DNA from: Niabella sp.
Lineage (GTDB): Bacteria > Bacteroidota > Bacteroidia > Chitinophagales > Chitinophagaceae
NCBI GenBank assembly: GCA_027493055.1
Contig: JAPUDO010000068.1
Coordinates: forward strand, 1 to 50,568
DNA: 50,568 bases
Direction of reading: 5' to 3'
Below the pieces are notes generated by a model. That model worked only from the letters and a program-made list of their open reading frames with translations. It searched no databases and was not told where the DNA came from. The translations under genes and the position numbers were made by a program. This document shows positions 19,337-27,505 of the stretch, piece after piece (the stretch's first letter is position 1; every line of letters begins with the position of its first letter).

Positions 19337-19864
19337 TTAAAATTTTGATGTTAAAGAATACTTTTTTATTTGTCTTTTGGCCGACCCGCCCTCAGTAGTT
19401 TCGCCTCCAGCGTTGCTACCTCGTAATTTGTACCATAAGTAAAGCCCCCAACCGCTTAAAAAAAGGAACAAGAGATTGAAGAAAAAATGTTGCAACCAAG
19501 TCATGCCGCTTATCACCGATCCGCACTCGCATGGTAGCTTTTCCCATGCGCCCATAAGAGCCACAACGATATAAGCCGTAAAAGCAGTCATTAATCCAGT
19601 TGAGAGGATTAAACCCGCTTTACGATATTTTTCCATTATCAATGCCAGTACTGTTATTAATTCCAATGCCGGGAGCATGTAAATAAGGATGTACCCTAAA
19701 CTATCTGAAATGGGTTGACGGAGGATACCGCTTTTAAATGCTGCAAAGTTTGTTATTTTGTCAATGCTTACAGGTATCCAAAGAAGCAGCAAAAGAATAA
19801 TAACGATATTGAGTGTTATCCGTTTTCTTTTGAGTTGGTTTGGATATATAGCCGTTGTTTCCAT
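19337..19864 (-). CDS. MauE/DoxX-like redox-associated membrane protein
   Basis: A 175-residue protein with four membrane segments (about 18-35, 60-80, 85-105 and 120-142). The loop CECGSVISGMTWLQHFFFN contains a CxC pair and matches the MauE-type pattern well. MauE-like proteins are thought to pass reducing equivalents across the membrane to periplasmic thiol proteins, acting in place of DsbD/CcdA. The neighbouring TlpA and the small Cys-containing DUF6520 protein fit such a role. The C-terminal tail (Gly/Glu/Lys-rich) is cytoplasmic by hydrophobicity. Start ATG at 19862-19864. Confidence 0.78.
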   Translation of the reverse strand: METTAIYPNQLKRKRITLNIVIILLLLLWIPVSIDKITNFAAFKSGILRQPISDSLGYILIYMLPALELITVLALIMEKYRKAGLILSTGLMTAFTAYIVVALMGAWEKLPCECGSVISGMTWLQHFFFNLLFLFLSGWGLYLWYKLRGSNAGGETTEGGSAKRQIKKYSLTSKF

Positions 19865-19867
19865 TGC

Positions 19868-19910
19868 CTTTGTATCTTAGTGAGGGTTCTCACCATCCTT
19901 TGATACAAAG
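19868..19910 (-). promoter_or_regulatory. Nested inverted repeats upstream of the MauE gene
   Basis: CTTTGTATC (19868-19876) and GATACAAAG (19902-19910) are 9-bp inverted repeats; between them TGAG-GGTT-CTCA (19881-19892) forms another. They overlap the probable promoter and leader of the MauE-DUF6520 transcript. Regulator binding or a leader RNA fold is possible. Confidence 0.4.
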
Positions 19911-19938
19911 TTCACTAAAGCGTTAAGCGTGGGAAAGA

Positions 19939-19988
19939 CAAAATCGGTAAAAATTGAGCAGGTTTGTGTCGAGAATTTTCCGATTTTG
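19939..19988 (-). terminator. Hairpin downstream of the AraC gene
   Basis: CAAAATCGG (19939-19947) pairs with CCGATTTTG (19980-19988), and AAAATT (19950-19955) with AATTTT (19974-19979). It starts 20 bp after the AraC stop. There is no strong T tract, so it is only a probable terminator. Confidence 0.4.
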
Positions 19989-20007
19989 ACAATATCTTGG
20001 AATATCC

Positions 20008-20952
20008 CTATTTTTTGCGTTTCTGATAACGCTCCAAGGCAGAGCGAAAGGACCGTTCATCAGCATAACCCACTTCCATATACACATCCTTGATCCCGAT
20101 CCCCTGATCCAATAAAAGTAAAGCATGGCCAATACGCAGATCGGTGATAAATTGCTGAACGCTTACATGATAGGTACGCTTAAATATATTCAGCAAAGTT
20201 CTCTCGGTAACAAAGAATTGCGCTGCCAACTGCCTTACGTTTAAGGAGACATCACAATAATGCTCTTCTATAAACCCCTTGATCCGATAAGCCGCATCCT
20301 TATCCTGGTCTTCCAACAAGCTATCGTAATACTCCAGCAGCAAACTTACGTATTTGCGCAGATTGCCATCAAGTGCCCCTTTGTTATTTTGCGAATAACT
20401 ATAAATCTTATACAGCCAACGATGTATTTTCCTATCCATACGGCATTGCCCCATTGTTTCATAAGATTTTTTACCATCCAAGAACCTTTGCAGAATTTGT
20501 TGCACATTGTAATACTCCTGATCTATACTTTCAATCCAATCGGGATGTATGCTCAGCACTAGGGCAATGTGTTGTCCTCTTTCAGCGTATGCTAAATATG
20601 ATCCCTCGTCATAGTACGACATCAGGAATGTATTGGCTTGTATCTTAATTATAGGAATTTTTGAAGATGTGGTATAGAGCAGGCTGCCTTTGAGCATAAA
20701 GAACATGAACAGTTGCCTGTCATGGATATCAAAGGGAATATGGGTTGGCTCTTTAACATTAATCTCTACCAGATCGACAAAAAAAGGCTTGTAATTCAGT
20801 TGTTGGCTGAAAAGATCCATTTCAGGTATTTGGAAATGATGTGTTTTCTGGGCAAAGGTCAGTAGGTACCTGCTCGGTTCGGAGAGGTTATGAGGCTCAT
20901 TCTTGGATTTTACGTGCTCATTTTTAGAATACAACGTATATGGTATCTTCAT
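20008..20952 (-). CDS. AraC-family transcriptional regulator
   Basis: About 314 residues from the ATG at 20950-20952; a GTG at 20976 would add eight residues. The C-terminal 100 residues are a double HTH of the AraC type: LNVRQLAAQFFVTERTLLNI for the first helix-turn-helix and IKDVYMEVGYADERSFRSAL for the second. The N-terminal 200 residues resemble a cupin-like sensor but carry no obvious ligand motif. It may regulate the adjacent MauE/DUF6520 or the SusCD operon. A 17-bp repeat with two AAGTT/AAsTT half-sites lies about 100 bp upstream (21053-21069) and recurs before the rteC and copper genes, so its regulon could be wider (inference). Confidence 0.85.
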   Translation of the reverse strand: MKIPYTLYSKNEHVKSKNEPHNLSEPSRYLLTFAQKTHHFQIPEMDLFSQQLNYKPFFVDLVEINVKEPTHIPFDIHDRQLFMFFMLKGSLLYTTSSKIPIIKIQANTFLMSYYDEGSYLAYAERGQHIALVLSIHPDWIESIDQEYYNVQQILQRFLDGKKSYETMGQCRMDRKIHRWLYKIYSYSQNNKGALDGNLRKYVSLLLEYYDSLLEDQDKDAAYRIKGFIEEHYCDVSLNVRQLAAQFFVTERTLLNIFKRTYHVSVQQFITDLRIGHALLLLDQGIGIKDVYMEVGYADERSFRSALERYQKRKK

Positions 20953-21052
20953 AGGCCAATGGTTTTCCCAATTCACTGGAAATCATTTACAATAGCATTG
21001 GAGCTTATTATGAGAAATACAAATTTCAAATATATAATTGAATAAAAAACTA

Positions 21053-21069
21053 AAGTTGGGTTTAACTTG
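21053..21069 (-). promoter_or_regulatory. 17-bp motif CAAGTTNAACCCAASTT, copy 1
   Basis: On the minus strand CAAGTTAAACCCAACTT, located about 100 bp upstream of the AraC start. Copies 2 and 3 are at 28482-28498 and 28643-28659; fifteen of seventeen bases agree in all three. Confidence 0.45.
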
Positions 21070-21146
21070 GGTAAAATTTTCTGATCGTAAACTTTGTTGT
21101 TATTGATGATCAATTCAGTATATACTTTCGAAAAGGCAAACCAATT

Positions 21147-22067
21147 CTATAACTTCAGTACTTCTTTCAGTTTCTCTACTGCCTGGCTATGTTTTTTTTC
21201 TTCCATTTTTGAGAGATTGAACAATTTCCATTGAACGGATGGTAGTTGGGCAACCTCTGCCATATTAGGCAACCCCAGTAGTTCCCATTGTGGGTTTCGC
21301 TCTTTGAACGATAACAAAAATTTCCGCTCATTAGTGGTCATATCCGTATTGATAATTTCAATGAGTTGTTCCCTTGTGGCTTCCAGTGCTTCAACGGGAA
21401 TATCCACTTCGGCCATTTGTGCAAATTCTGCTTCATATATTTCTCTTATATTTTTACGGTGAGGAGCCAAAAGTTCTGCCATTGGCCGTTGATGGCTGAT
21501 TAGGAATACAAGGAACGTTTTGCGCAGGTCTTCAGTAAAGCCTTCGTTTTCGAGGAGGAATTTCACGTCAAATAAATCACGGGGATGTTGCCGGTCCAGG
21601 GCGGCTGCAATCTTTCCGGCATACAGATCGGGCAACGAAGCTACCTGTATTTCGGCATATCCGAACTCCCTCTCCACTGGTTCACTTACCTCCATTCGTA
21701 CTTCGGAGAATACCGTTCCACGGATCACCGGCGACAATTCCACCTTAATCCTTACATCTTCCACTTGCAGAAGTAAGCGAAGCGCATTGCCCTGTTCGTG
21801 TGCGTTTTGTATGTGAATGCCAGGAATGGTTTTCTTAATCAACTCACTTAATCGGGTTAATGCAGCACGAATGTTGACCAATGCTTCCTCACGGCCTTCG
21901 GAGGGCAGGTACAATAAATCTATATCTACAGAAAGCCGTGGCAGCTCCCTGTAAAAAAGATTGATAGCCGTGCCGCCTTTTAGTGCAAAACATTTTTCAC
22001 TATCCAGTAGCGGTAGGATACGCACCAACAACTGCACCTGTTTGTAATATATGCTGTCCTTTTTCAT
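21147..22067 (-). CDS. abiEii: AbiEii/AbiGii-family nucleotidyltransferase toxin
   Basis: A 306-residue protein. The nucleotidyltransferase signature is intact: KGGTAINLF near residues 30-38, SVDIDL with Asp48 and Asp50 as metal ligands, and the later GKIAAALDRQHPRDLFD block (Lys152, Arg159, Arg163, Asp164, Asp167). AbiEii toxins of type IV abortive-infection modules modify RNA or nucleotides and arrest growth. The start ATG at 22067 is 1 bp after the antitoxin stop, as in other AbiE operons. It was placed as cargo next to topoisomerase III. The last 80 residues are helical. Confidence 0.9.
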   Translation of the reverse strand: MKKDSIYYKQVQLLVRILPLLDSEKCFALKGGTAINLFYRELPRLSVDIDLLYLPSEGREEALVNIRAALTRLSELIKKTIPGIHIQNAHEQGNALRLLLQVEDVRIKVELSPVIRGTVFSEVRMEVSEPVEREFGYAEIQVASLPDLYAGKIAAALDRQHPRDLFDVKFLLENEGFTEDLRKTFLVFLISHQRPMAELLAPHRKNIREIYEAEFAQMAEVDIPVEALEATREQLIEIINTDMTTNERKFLLSFKERNPQWELLGLPNMAEVAQLPSVQWKLFNLSKMEEKKHSQAVEKLKEVLKL

Positions 22068-22068
22068 C

Positions 22069-22857
22069 TTAGGATTGGAAATTTTTAGGAACGGTTATTT
22101 TGTAGGTTTTATCGAGATCGCCGCCTTTGACGATTACCCGGTTTCCGGAACCGAGGTCTATGCTATCGGTATTCAATTTTGAAAACCAGGTATAGTTGTG
22201 TCGTGAACCGAACCAAAGGAAAAGCCGTTTAACCTTTACATTGGTACAGGCTTCCAGTAATTTTTGCAAAGTGCGGGGCGATAAGGAGGTCATACCCTGT
22301 ATAAGCTGATCAGCGTGTTCTAACGAGATTTTATCCGGTACTTCGTCCAGCATTTCGAGGCAGGCTCTTTCCGGACAGGATATTTTAAGTTCGTCCAAAC
22401 CCTCTTTCCAGAAAACAGTAGAAGTGTAGCTGTCGGATACTTGCCTTTCCATACCGGAAAACAGTTTATTCCGGGTATGGCGAACAAATGTTATCGTTTC
22501 CGATAGTTCATTGGCCCATACAGGTAATTTATCATTGCCATAAAGCTGTATTGTTTCTTTTTTCGAAGTAGGCAGATAATGGGAAAAACCTTTTAATTCC
22601 AGTGCTGACATTCCTCCTGCAACAAGATCTGTTTTCATCACGGTTTGTAGCGTGTACAGCATACTTTGCCACGAAAGCTGAACCTTCCCCCGTATATAAA
22701 GTCCTTTCCACAACAGCTTCAGTTGTTCACTCTTAACCAGGTTATCTATAGCATGTGTATCTAAAGCAGCCTGGTCCGTCAGCCACTTTCGCGTAACAAT
22801 CATACTTTCAGGCATTATTCGCTCCAATAGTTTACGTCGTTCAGTGTTAAGCGCCAT
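22069..22857 (-). CDS. abiEi: AbiEi-family antitoxin and transcriptional repressor
   Basis: A 262-residue protein from an ATG at 22857. The N-terminal 50 residues form a winged helix of the AbiEi type (TRKWLTDQAALDTHAIDNL, then LWKGLYIRG). The rest corresponds to the AbiEi C-terminal antitoxin domain. In the studied AbiE systems the antitoxin represses its own promoter by binding two inverted repeats; here two related palindromes are found upstream (22878-22894 and 22939-22957). Toxin and antitoxin are translationally close (1 bp). Confidence 0.85.
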   Translation of the reverse strand: MALNTERRKLLERIMPESMIVTRKWLTDQAALDTHAIDNLVKSEQLKLLWKGLYIRGKVQLSWQSMLYTLQTVMKTDLVAGGMSALELKGFSHYLPTSKKETIQLYGNDKLPVWANELSETITFVRHTRNKLFSGMERQVSDSYTSTVFWKEGLDELKISCPERACLEMLDEVPDKISLEHADQLIQGMTSLSPRTLQKLLEACTNVKVKRLFLWFGSRHNYTWFSKLNTDSIDLGSGNRVIVKGGDLDKTYKITVPKNFQS

Positions 22858-22877
22858 ATTTATAAATTTTAATTTAG

Positions 22878-22894
22878 ACGGTGATTATCGCCGT
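22878..22894 (-). promoter_or_regulatory. AbiEi operator, site 1
   Basis: ACGGTGA-TTA-TCGCCGT is an inverted repeat with one mismatch in the arms, 21 bp upstream of the AbiEi start. Its sequence is shared with site 2 (ACGGCGATTA... versus ACGGTGATTA...), which supports common recognition by the antitoxin. Confidence 0.6.
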
Positions 22895-22938
22895 GAAAAC
22901 AAATTTACATAAATATTTTTATTGCTCCCATAAAAAAT

Positions 22939-22957
22939 AACGGCGATTAACGCCGTT
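22939..22957 (-). promoter_or_regulatory. AbiEi operator site 2, or topB terminator
   Basis: AACGGCG-ATTAA-CGCCGTT is a perfect inverted repeat, 61 bp from site 1 and 19 bp past the topoisomerase stop. On the minus strand it is followed by TTATTTTTTA, so it may serve both as terminator for the upstream gene and as the distal repressor site. Confidence 0.6.
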
Positions 22958-22975
22958 ATAATAAACTTATATAAA

Positions 22976-25054
22976 CTATTTCTTTTTCTTCTTTTCAAAC
23001 TCAAAGGTAGTTTTGCAATAATCATCCAATACGATATACGCATCGAATTTCTTTCCTGCCTTGCTTTTCATTCCTTTGATAAGCGAAGTACTCTTTTTAT
23101 TGACAAGGCTTTCAATATCGGCTATGCAAATTTGTACGCCACACACATTGCGGAACTGCACCCAGCTACAACCCTCATCAGGACATTTGACAATCTTATC
23201 ACGAATGATGAGTTGCTGACTTTTGCATTTAGGGCAAACCAGTTGAGGCAGGTTGTTATGGGCAATGGAAGTTTGCAGCAATTCATTGGTAATAGTAGAC
23301 GCATAAGTTTCCATTTCCTTTTGGAATGCCCCGACATCCGCATCGTTATTTTCTATTTTCTGTAAAGCCAATTCCCACTCGGCCGTCATTGACACATCCG
23401 CAATTTTGCGATCCTTAACCAAATCATACACTTGCAATCCCTTTTCTGTAGGGATCAGGGACTTCTTTTCCCTTTGGATGTAATTGCGTGCAAACAGGGT
23501 TTCGATGATTGCCGCCCTTGTTGCCGGAGTACCTATACCGATATTTTGAAGGGCTTTACGTTCGTCTTCATTCTCGATTTCTTTTCCTGCGGTTTCCATT
23601 GCCGACAATAGCCCCGCCTCGGTATAAAGTACAGGCGGTTTGGTTTTCTTTTCGAGAACGGAGGCTTCTTTTATTTTGAGTTCATTGCCTTTTTTCAGTT
23701 CAGGCAAATCCTGTACAGGTTCCGTATCATCGTCCGTAAAACTTCCTTTAATAGAACGCCAGCCAGGTTCCATAATCTTACAGCCTTTTGCTGAAAAATC
23801 GTAATGCAACACCTGTAAACCCACATCGGTTATTTCTTTGATACAGGCTTGCGAAAGCGCTTCGAGCAATCGAAATGCAATCATATCATATACCTCATTT
23901 TCTTTTGCGTTCAGGGCTGACGGGATTTTATCCGTAATCAGTAATCCGTGGTGGTCGGTAACACGCAGATCGTTCACGATCCGTTTATTGAAACGCCCCC
24001 ATTTTACTTTTGATACGGCCTGCTTGCAGGTTTCCCTATCTTGCAAAGCCCTCACCAGATTGGGAATTTCTGCCCATACATCTTCAGGAATGTATTTACT
24101 TCCCGTACGAGGATACGTAATGAACTTTTTTTCATACAGACTTTGCGCAATGTTGAGGGTTTCTTCGGCTGAGAGGTTCAACTTTTTATTGGCTTCTTTT
24201 TGTAATCCGGTAAGGTCGAACAATAAAGGCGGTTGCTCTGTAACGCTTTTGGTTTCTACCGATATAACTGTTGCCGTTTCATTTCGCTGAATGGCCTTCA
24301 GTGTATCATCGGCAAGTTTTTGATCCTCCCATTTTGTTTTGGAAATGCTTTTAAAATCTATCAGTTCTTTGTTGTGCAATAACTGGATCTGCCAATATTT
24401 CGTTACCGAGAAATGCTTGTTGTCTAAATAGCGTTTGCATATTAAAGCCAATGTAGGTGTCTGTACCCTTCCAAGCGAATAAATGCCGTTTCCCGCGGCA
24501 ATACTTAAGGCCTGTGTGGCATTGATACCCACAAGCCAATCGGCACGGCTTCTGCCTCGTGCCGCCTGGTACAGTCCGTCAAATGCAGCACCGTCTTTCA
24601 GGTTATCAAACCCTTGCTTAATGGCCTTTTCGGTAAGCGAACTAATCCAAAGGCGTTCAAAGGGCTTGTTGCATTTCAGGTATTCGTAAATATAGCGGAA
24701 TATCAATTCGCCCTCACGACCTGCATCGGTAGCCACAATGATGCTGTTGCTTTGGTTAAAAAGCCGTTCTATGACTTTGAGCTGCTTTAAAGCTCCAGGA
24801 TCTGCGGTATAACCTTTGTCCTTTTTGATTTTCCGGACAGTCAGTAAAAAAGGGTTGGGGATTATGGGCAAAGCTGATTTGTCAAATCCCGATATACCGT
24901 AATCTTCGGGCATTCCCAATCCAATTAAATGACCGAATGCCCACGTAACAAAATAGCCGTTACCTGTCAGGTAGCCATCCTGTTTATCGGATGCCCCAAC
25001 TAGTCCGGCTATTTCCCTTGCTACGCTTGGTTTTTCTGCGATGATTGTTTTCAT
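22976..25054 (-). CDS. topB: DNA topoisomerase III (Exc-like) of the ICE
   Basis: A 692-residue type IA topoisomerase. The Toprim domain opens the protein (IIAEKPSVAREIA) and contains DAGREGELIFRYIYEY near 112. The catalytic tyrosine lies in FITYPRTGSKYIP at about 314. The C-terminus carries a four-cysteine zinc finger (CPKCKS ... CPDEGCSW) at about 606-628. In CTnDOT the corresponding gene, exc, is the last of the excision operon and is a topoisomerase III. Here it follows the DUF3945 gene by 6 bp and the HTH pair further upstream in the same order. It likely assists element excision or transfer replication. Confidence 0.93.
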   Translation of the reverse strand: MKTIIAEKPSVAREIAGLVGASDKQDGYLTGNGYFVTWAFGHLIGLGMPEDYGISGFDKSALPIIPNPFLLTVRKIKKDKGYTADPGALKQLKVIERLFNQSNSIIVATDAGREGELIFRYIYEYLKCNKPFERLWISSLTEKAIKQGFDNLKDGAAFDGLYQAARGRSRADWLVGINATQALSIAAGNGIYSLGRVQTPTLALICKRYLDNKHFSVTKYWQIQLLHNKELIDFKSISKTKWEDQKLADDTLKAIQRNETATVISVETKSVTEQPPLLFDLTGLQKEANKKLNLSAEETLNIAQSLYEKKFITYPRTGSKYIPEDVWAEIPNLVRALQDRETCKQAVSKVKWGRFNKRIVNDLRVTDHHGLLITDKIPSALNAKENEVYDMIAFRLLEALSQACIKEITDVGLQVLHYDFSAKGCKIMEPGWRSIKGSFTDDDTEPVQDLPELKKGNELKIKEASVLEKKTKPPVLYTEAGLLSAMETAGKEIENEDERKALQNIGIGTPATRAAIIETLFARNYIQREKKSLIPTEKGLQVYDLVKDRKIADVSMTAEWELALQKIENNDADVGAFQKEMETYASTITNELLQTSIAHNNLPQLVCPKCKSQQLIIRDKIVKCPDEGCSWVQFRNVCGVQICIADIESLVNKKSTSLIKGMKSKAGKKFDAYIVLDDYCKTTFEFEKKKKK

Positions 25055-25060
25055 ATTATA

Positions 25061-26530
25061 CTACATTTTTCTGCCTTTAGATTTTGCGGGTGTTTGAGGT
25101 TTTTCCTGTTGTTCCTGCTGCTTTTTGTCTTTTGGGGCTTGCTGTCCTGACTTCAAAGGCTCTTTGATGTTCTTGGTCGCTTCATTAGTTTTACCTTCCG
25201 AATTAACCGCTGTTTGGGTTTTATGGGTTTCAACAGGTTTTGCCTGTGCCTTAACCTGGCTTGGAAACTGGAAGTTCGTTTTTCCGGTTTCGGCATTGAA
25301 AGTAATATAACCTTGGTACGGTTGTCCTTTCTTATCCTTCAACCCATCAATGTAAACGGTTTGCCCAGCTTTGAAATCCTTGTATTGTTCGTCTGTCAGT
25401 TCTTTTCCCCTGAATGTTTTCGGGGCTTCCTGCGGTTGATCGTTCTGATTGCTTTGTTGCGTATTCTGTCCGTTGTTTTGCGTTTGTCTGTTGGTGTTGT
25501 TGCGGTCAAACAGAAATTCTACATAACGTTTGTCTGCATTGAACTGTACCGTTGCAGAAAATTCAGTTCCTTTTTTGGAAAGCATACCATCCAGCTGAAG
25601 CGGTTTGCCCTCCATTAAGGTTTGCTTTTGTGCGTCGTCCAATTTTACCCCTTTTATCTCATCGGGGATTTTTATGAAATCTGTCCGAAGAGCAATAAGT
25701 TCATTGGTCAGTCTATCCACGCTGACAATGGAGGGCATCATTTCTCCCGTCTTAGTGTTTTTCAAATCAACCACTCTGCCCATATTGCCGGTTTCGAGTA
25801 GATTTTTTTTATCCTCATCCGTGAATTTGTGCCCAAAAAACTCAAAATTCAGATTGGGTTCTTTTCGGATACCGTGTATTGCTGCCACCACTTGTCCATC
25901 TTCTGTAGACTGTAAAGACAAACGGGCATCGGTGCGTACAATCGCACCACCGAGGTTTACACTTACGGGCACAAGCTCATTGGTTTTATAGCCTTTCAAC
26001 AAAGGGTCTAACAAATTCAGTTTTTCAAGGCGATCTTTACCCAATCCAAGATTGTTCATTGTTTCCCAATCAATCTGTTCCGGCTTAAAGCGATATTCGC
26101 TTGTGTCCGTTGTTGTTTGTGTTGTTTCCATATCATTTTTATTTTCTTGTTTTTTATCCTGTTGCGTTTCAGCCTTCACTTCATGCTGCTTCATCAGTTG
26201 CTCACCTTCAGGAGTAGGCTTATCAACCTGCTTTTGCATTGCATCTGCAGTATCAATAGCTACAGGTGCAGGTACCTTGAAAAAAGAGAAATTGGTCGGG
26301 TTCTTCAACTGGCTGAAGAAATTGGAGAAGAAATTGGAAAAGAAATCTCCATGCTTATCCACACGCATAAACTGATTTTTGTTTTTCTTCGTGGGATCAA
26401 CGGTTTCCATATTGCCGTTCTCGTCAATGCTTTTTACAGCCTGGATTTTCTTTTTCTCTTTATCCAGCACCAACAATATATCTGAGAATTGTTCTGGCAT
26501 TTCTTGCCTATGTGTGGTTTCCTCGCTCAT
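25061..26530 (-). CDS. DUF3945/DUF4099 domain protein of the excision operon
   Basis: A 489-residue protein. The N-terminal part (1-150) holds a small domain (SDILLVLDKEKKKIQAV) and a long Gln/Lys/Glu-rich linker with FFSNFFSNFFSQ near 65. The middle holds the DUF4099-like region (YRFKPEQIDWETMNNLGLGK). Two copies of a DUF3945 repeat follow: LDDAQKQTLMEGKPLQLDG and LTDEQYKDFKAGQTVYIDG. The tail is Pro/Gln/Lys-rich. Proteins of this type sit between the xis genes and topoisomerase III in Bacteroidetes elements (orf3 position of CTnDOT). Biochemical function is unknown; highly charged flexible ends suggest nucleic-acid or scaffold binding. Confidence 0.82.
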   Translation of the reverse strand: MSEETTHRQEMPEQFSDILLVLDKEKKKIQAVKSIDENGNMETVDPTKKNKNQFMRVDKHGDFFSNFFSNFFSQLKNPTNFSFFKVPAPVAIDTADAMQKQVDKPTPEGEQLMKQHEVKAETQQDKKQENKNDMETTQTTTDTSEYRFKPEQIDWETMNNLGLGKDRLEKLNLLDPLLKGYKTNELVPVSVNLGGAIVRTDARLSLQSTEDGQVVAAIHGIRKEPNLNFEFFGHKFTDEDKKNLLETGNMGRVVDLKNTKTGEMMPSIVSVDRLTNELIALRTDFIKIPDEIKGVKLDDAQKQTLMEGKPLQLDGMLSKKGTEFSATVQFNADKRYVEFLFDRNNTNRQTQNNGQNTQQSNQNDQPQEAPKTFRGKELTDEQYKDFKAGQTVYIDGLKDKKGQPYQGYITFNAETGKTNFQFPSQVKAQAKPVETHKTQTAVNSEGKTNEATKNIKEPLKSGQQAPKDKKQQEQQEKPQTPAKSKGRKM

Positions 26531-26603
26531 GTTCCGAAAATTTTAAAGTTCATAGCCGAATTTATATAAAGCCGTGAGCGCATTTTGTTATATGGCACTC
26601 AAA

Positions 26604-26616
26604 GGCAGTGTTTGTC
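26604..26616. promoter_or_regulatory. Recurring ICE motif GGYAGTGTTTGKC, copy 2
   Basis: GGCAGTGTTTGTC at 26604-26616, 74 bp upstream of the DUF3945 start and overlapping the stop of the HTH gene before it. Nearby TGGCACT (26593-26599) and GTCACTT half-sites add symmetry. Confidence 0.4.
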
Positions 26617-26923
26617 ACTTAATGGCGTTCAACTTAGTTGCCGGCGGATTAAAACTTTCCCGTATAAATTGATGTACGTCAGATAGTTTATAATACAGTT
26701 TTCCGCTTATGGTATAATACGGCAGCTTGCCGATGGATCGGTAACGTTGCAGCGAGCGGTTACTAATTTTGAGCATCTGAAGCAAATCCTGATTGTCCAG
26801 CAGTTCCTCACCGTCTATACTGTTGCGTTTCCTTTGCAGCTCATCTATATTATCGCCCAACATATCCAGGCGACCCATCAGGCGTTCCATCCACGCCAAA
26901 AATTCCATTCTGTCAATATTCAT
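26615..26923 (-). CDS. Helix-turn-helix / excisionase-like protein (Xis2d position)
   Basis: A 102-residue protein. After an N-terminal coiled-coil-like stretch (FLAWMERLMGRLDMLGDNID) comes a MerR/excisionase-type winged helix: LLDNQDLLQMLKISNRSLQRY then GKLPYYTISGKLYYKLSDVHQFI. This is the HTH_17 pattern of small DNA-bending Xis proteins. Its place, second in the operon leading to DUF3945 and topoisomerase III, corresponds to xis2d in CTnDOT. The start is the ATG at 26923. Confidence 0.82.
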   Translation of the reverse strand: MNIDRMEFLAWMERLMGRLDMLGDNIDELQRKRNSIDGEELLDNQDLLQMLKISNRSLQRYRSIGKLPYYTISGKLYYKLSDVHQFIRESFNPPATKLNAIK

Positions 26924-26949
26924 AGGAATATAATTTTAAAGGTTCATGC

Positions 26950-27303
26950 TTATTTTCTGTCTGTCTTTAGCTTTCTGCCTTTTTCGATATAACTTTTGCC
27001 TTTTGCCATAAGCTGCTGCACATAATCGTCACTGCTCTGTATGGCATTGGCTTTAAGCATATCCTTTATTGCTCCAATGGTATAGAAATACTGCCCATAG
27101 ATTTTTGAATAAGTAATCTCGCCTTTGGTCCGCATGCGCCATAAGGTCTTTTCGCTGATGTGCAGGTATTGGCATACCTCGTGGTTGTTGAGCCACAAGT
27201 CATCATAACTTGTATTGTCCAATCTTTTCAGGTAATCGGCAATCGCGTTTATGCGGCTGTTGAGCTGTTGCCACGCATCTTCTTCGATAGTTATTATTTT
27301 CAT
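26950..27303 (-). CDS. Helix-turn-helix / excisionase-like protein (Xis2c position)
   Basis: A 117-residue protein. The winged helix is at about 40-95: LNNHEVCQYLHISEKTLWRMR, GEITYSKIYGQYFYTIGAIKDML, again HTH_17-like and homologous to the next gene. It is the first gene of the presumed excision operon. Upstream sequence carries a 7-bp inverted repeat next to the start codon (27304-27330), copy 3 of the recurring ICE motif (27346-27358), and further hairpins before rteC. The C-terminal tail is Lys/Arg-rich. In CTnDOT the equivalent promoter is activated by RteC. Confidence 0.82.
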   Translation of the reverse strand: MKIITIEEDAWQQLNSRINAIADYLKRLDNTSYDDLWLNNHEVCQYLHISEKTLWRMRTKGEITYSKIYGQYFYTIGAIKDMLKANAIQSSDDYVQQLMAKGKSYIEKGRKLKTDRK

Positions 27304-27330
27304 TGCATAGTTTTTAAATATTCACTATGC
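27304..27330 (-). promoter_or_regulatory. Leader inverted repeat of the excision operon
   Basis: TGCATAG (27304-27310) and CTATGCA (27324-27330) form a 7-bp inverted repeat that ends at the start codon of the first HTH gene. It could be an Xis/RteC-type site or a translation-controlling hairpin. Confidence 0.4.
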
Positions 27331-27345
27331 AAAATTCCTAAAGGT

Positions 27346-27358
27346 GGCAGTGTTTGTC
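27346..27358. promoter_or_regulatory. Recurring ICE motif GGYAGTGTTTGKC, copy 3
   Basis: GGCAGTGTTTGTC, identical to copy 2, lies 43 bp upstream of the first gene of the excision operon. Together with the following TGCC it makes a GGCA...TGCC inverted pair (27346-27362). Confidence 0.45.
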
Positions 27359-27412
27359 TGCCAAGCCTTACCCATTGGTTTGGCGGGTTTTTAAAAATTT
27401 TTACAAATAGGG

Positions 27413-27437
27413 AAAACCCTTGTTTAATAAGGGTTTT
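27413..27437. other. 9-bp hairpin between rteC and the excision operon
   Basis: AAAACCCTT (27413-27421) and AAGGGTTTT (27429-27437) pair perfectly around GTTTAAT. It may be a second terminator behind rteC or an attenuator in the excision-operon leader. Confidence 0.45.
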
Positions 27438-27478
27438 GGAGCATTTAAGATATTTTGCAAAGGAGTTTTACCAACACT

Positions 27479-27490
27479 TGCCAATTGGCA
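27479..27490. promoter_or_regulatory. Perfect 12-bp palindrome TGCCAATTGGCA
   Basis: TGCCAATTGGCA lies 176 bp upstream of the first Xis-like gene and 64 bp past the rteC stop. TGCC/GGCA half-sites recur nearby (27346-27362), so a dimeric regulator such as RteC could use them. This is inference from symmetry only. Confidence 0.35.
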
Positions 27491-27505
27491 GGTATGGGCA
27501 AAGAA

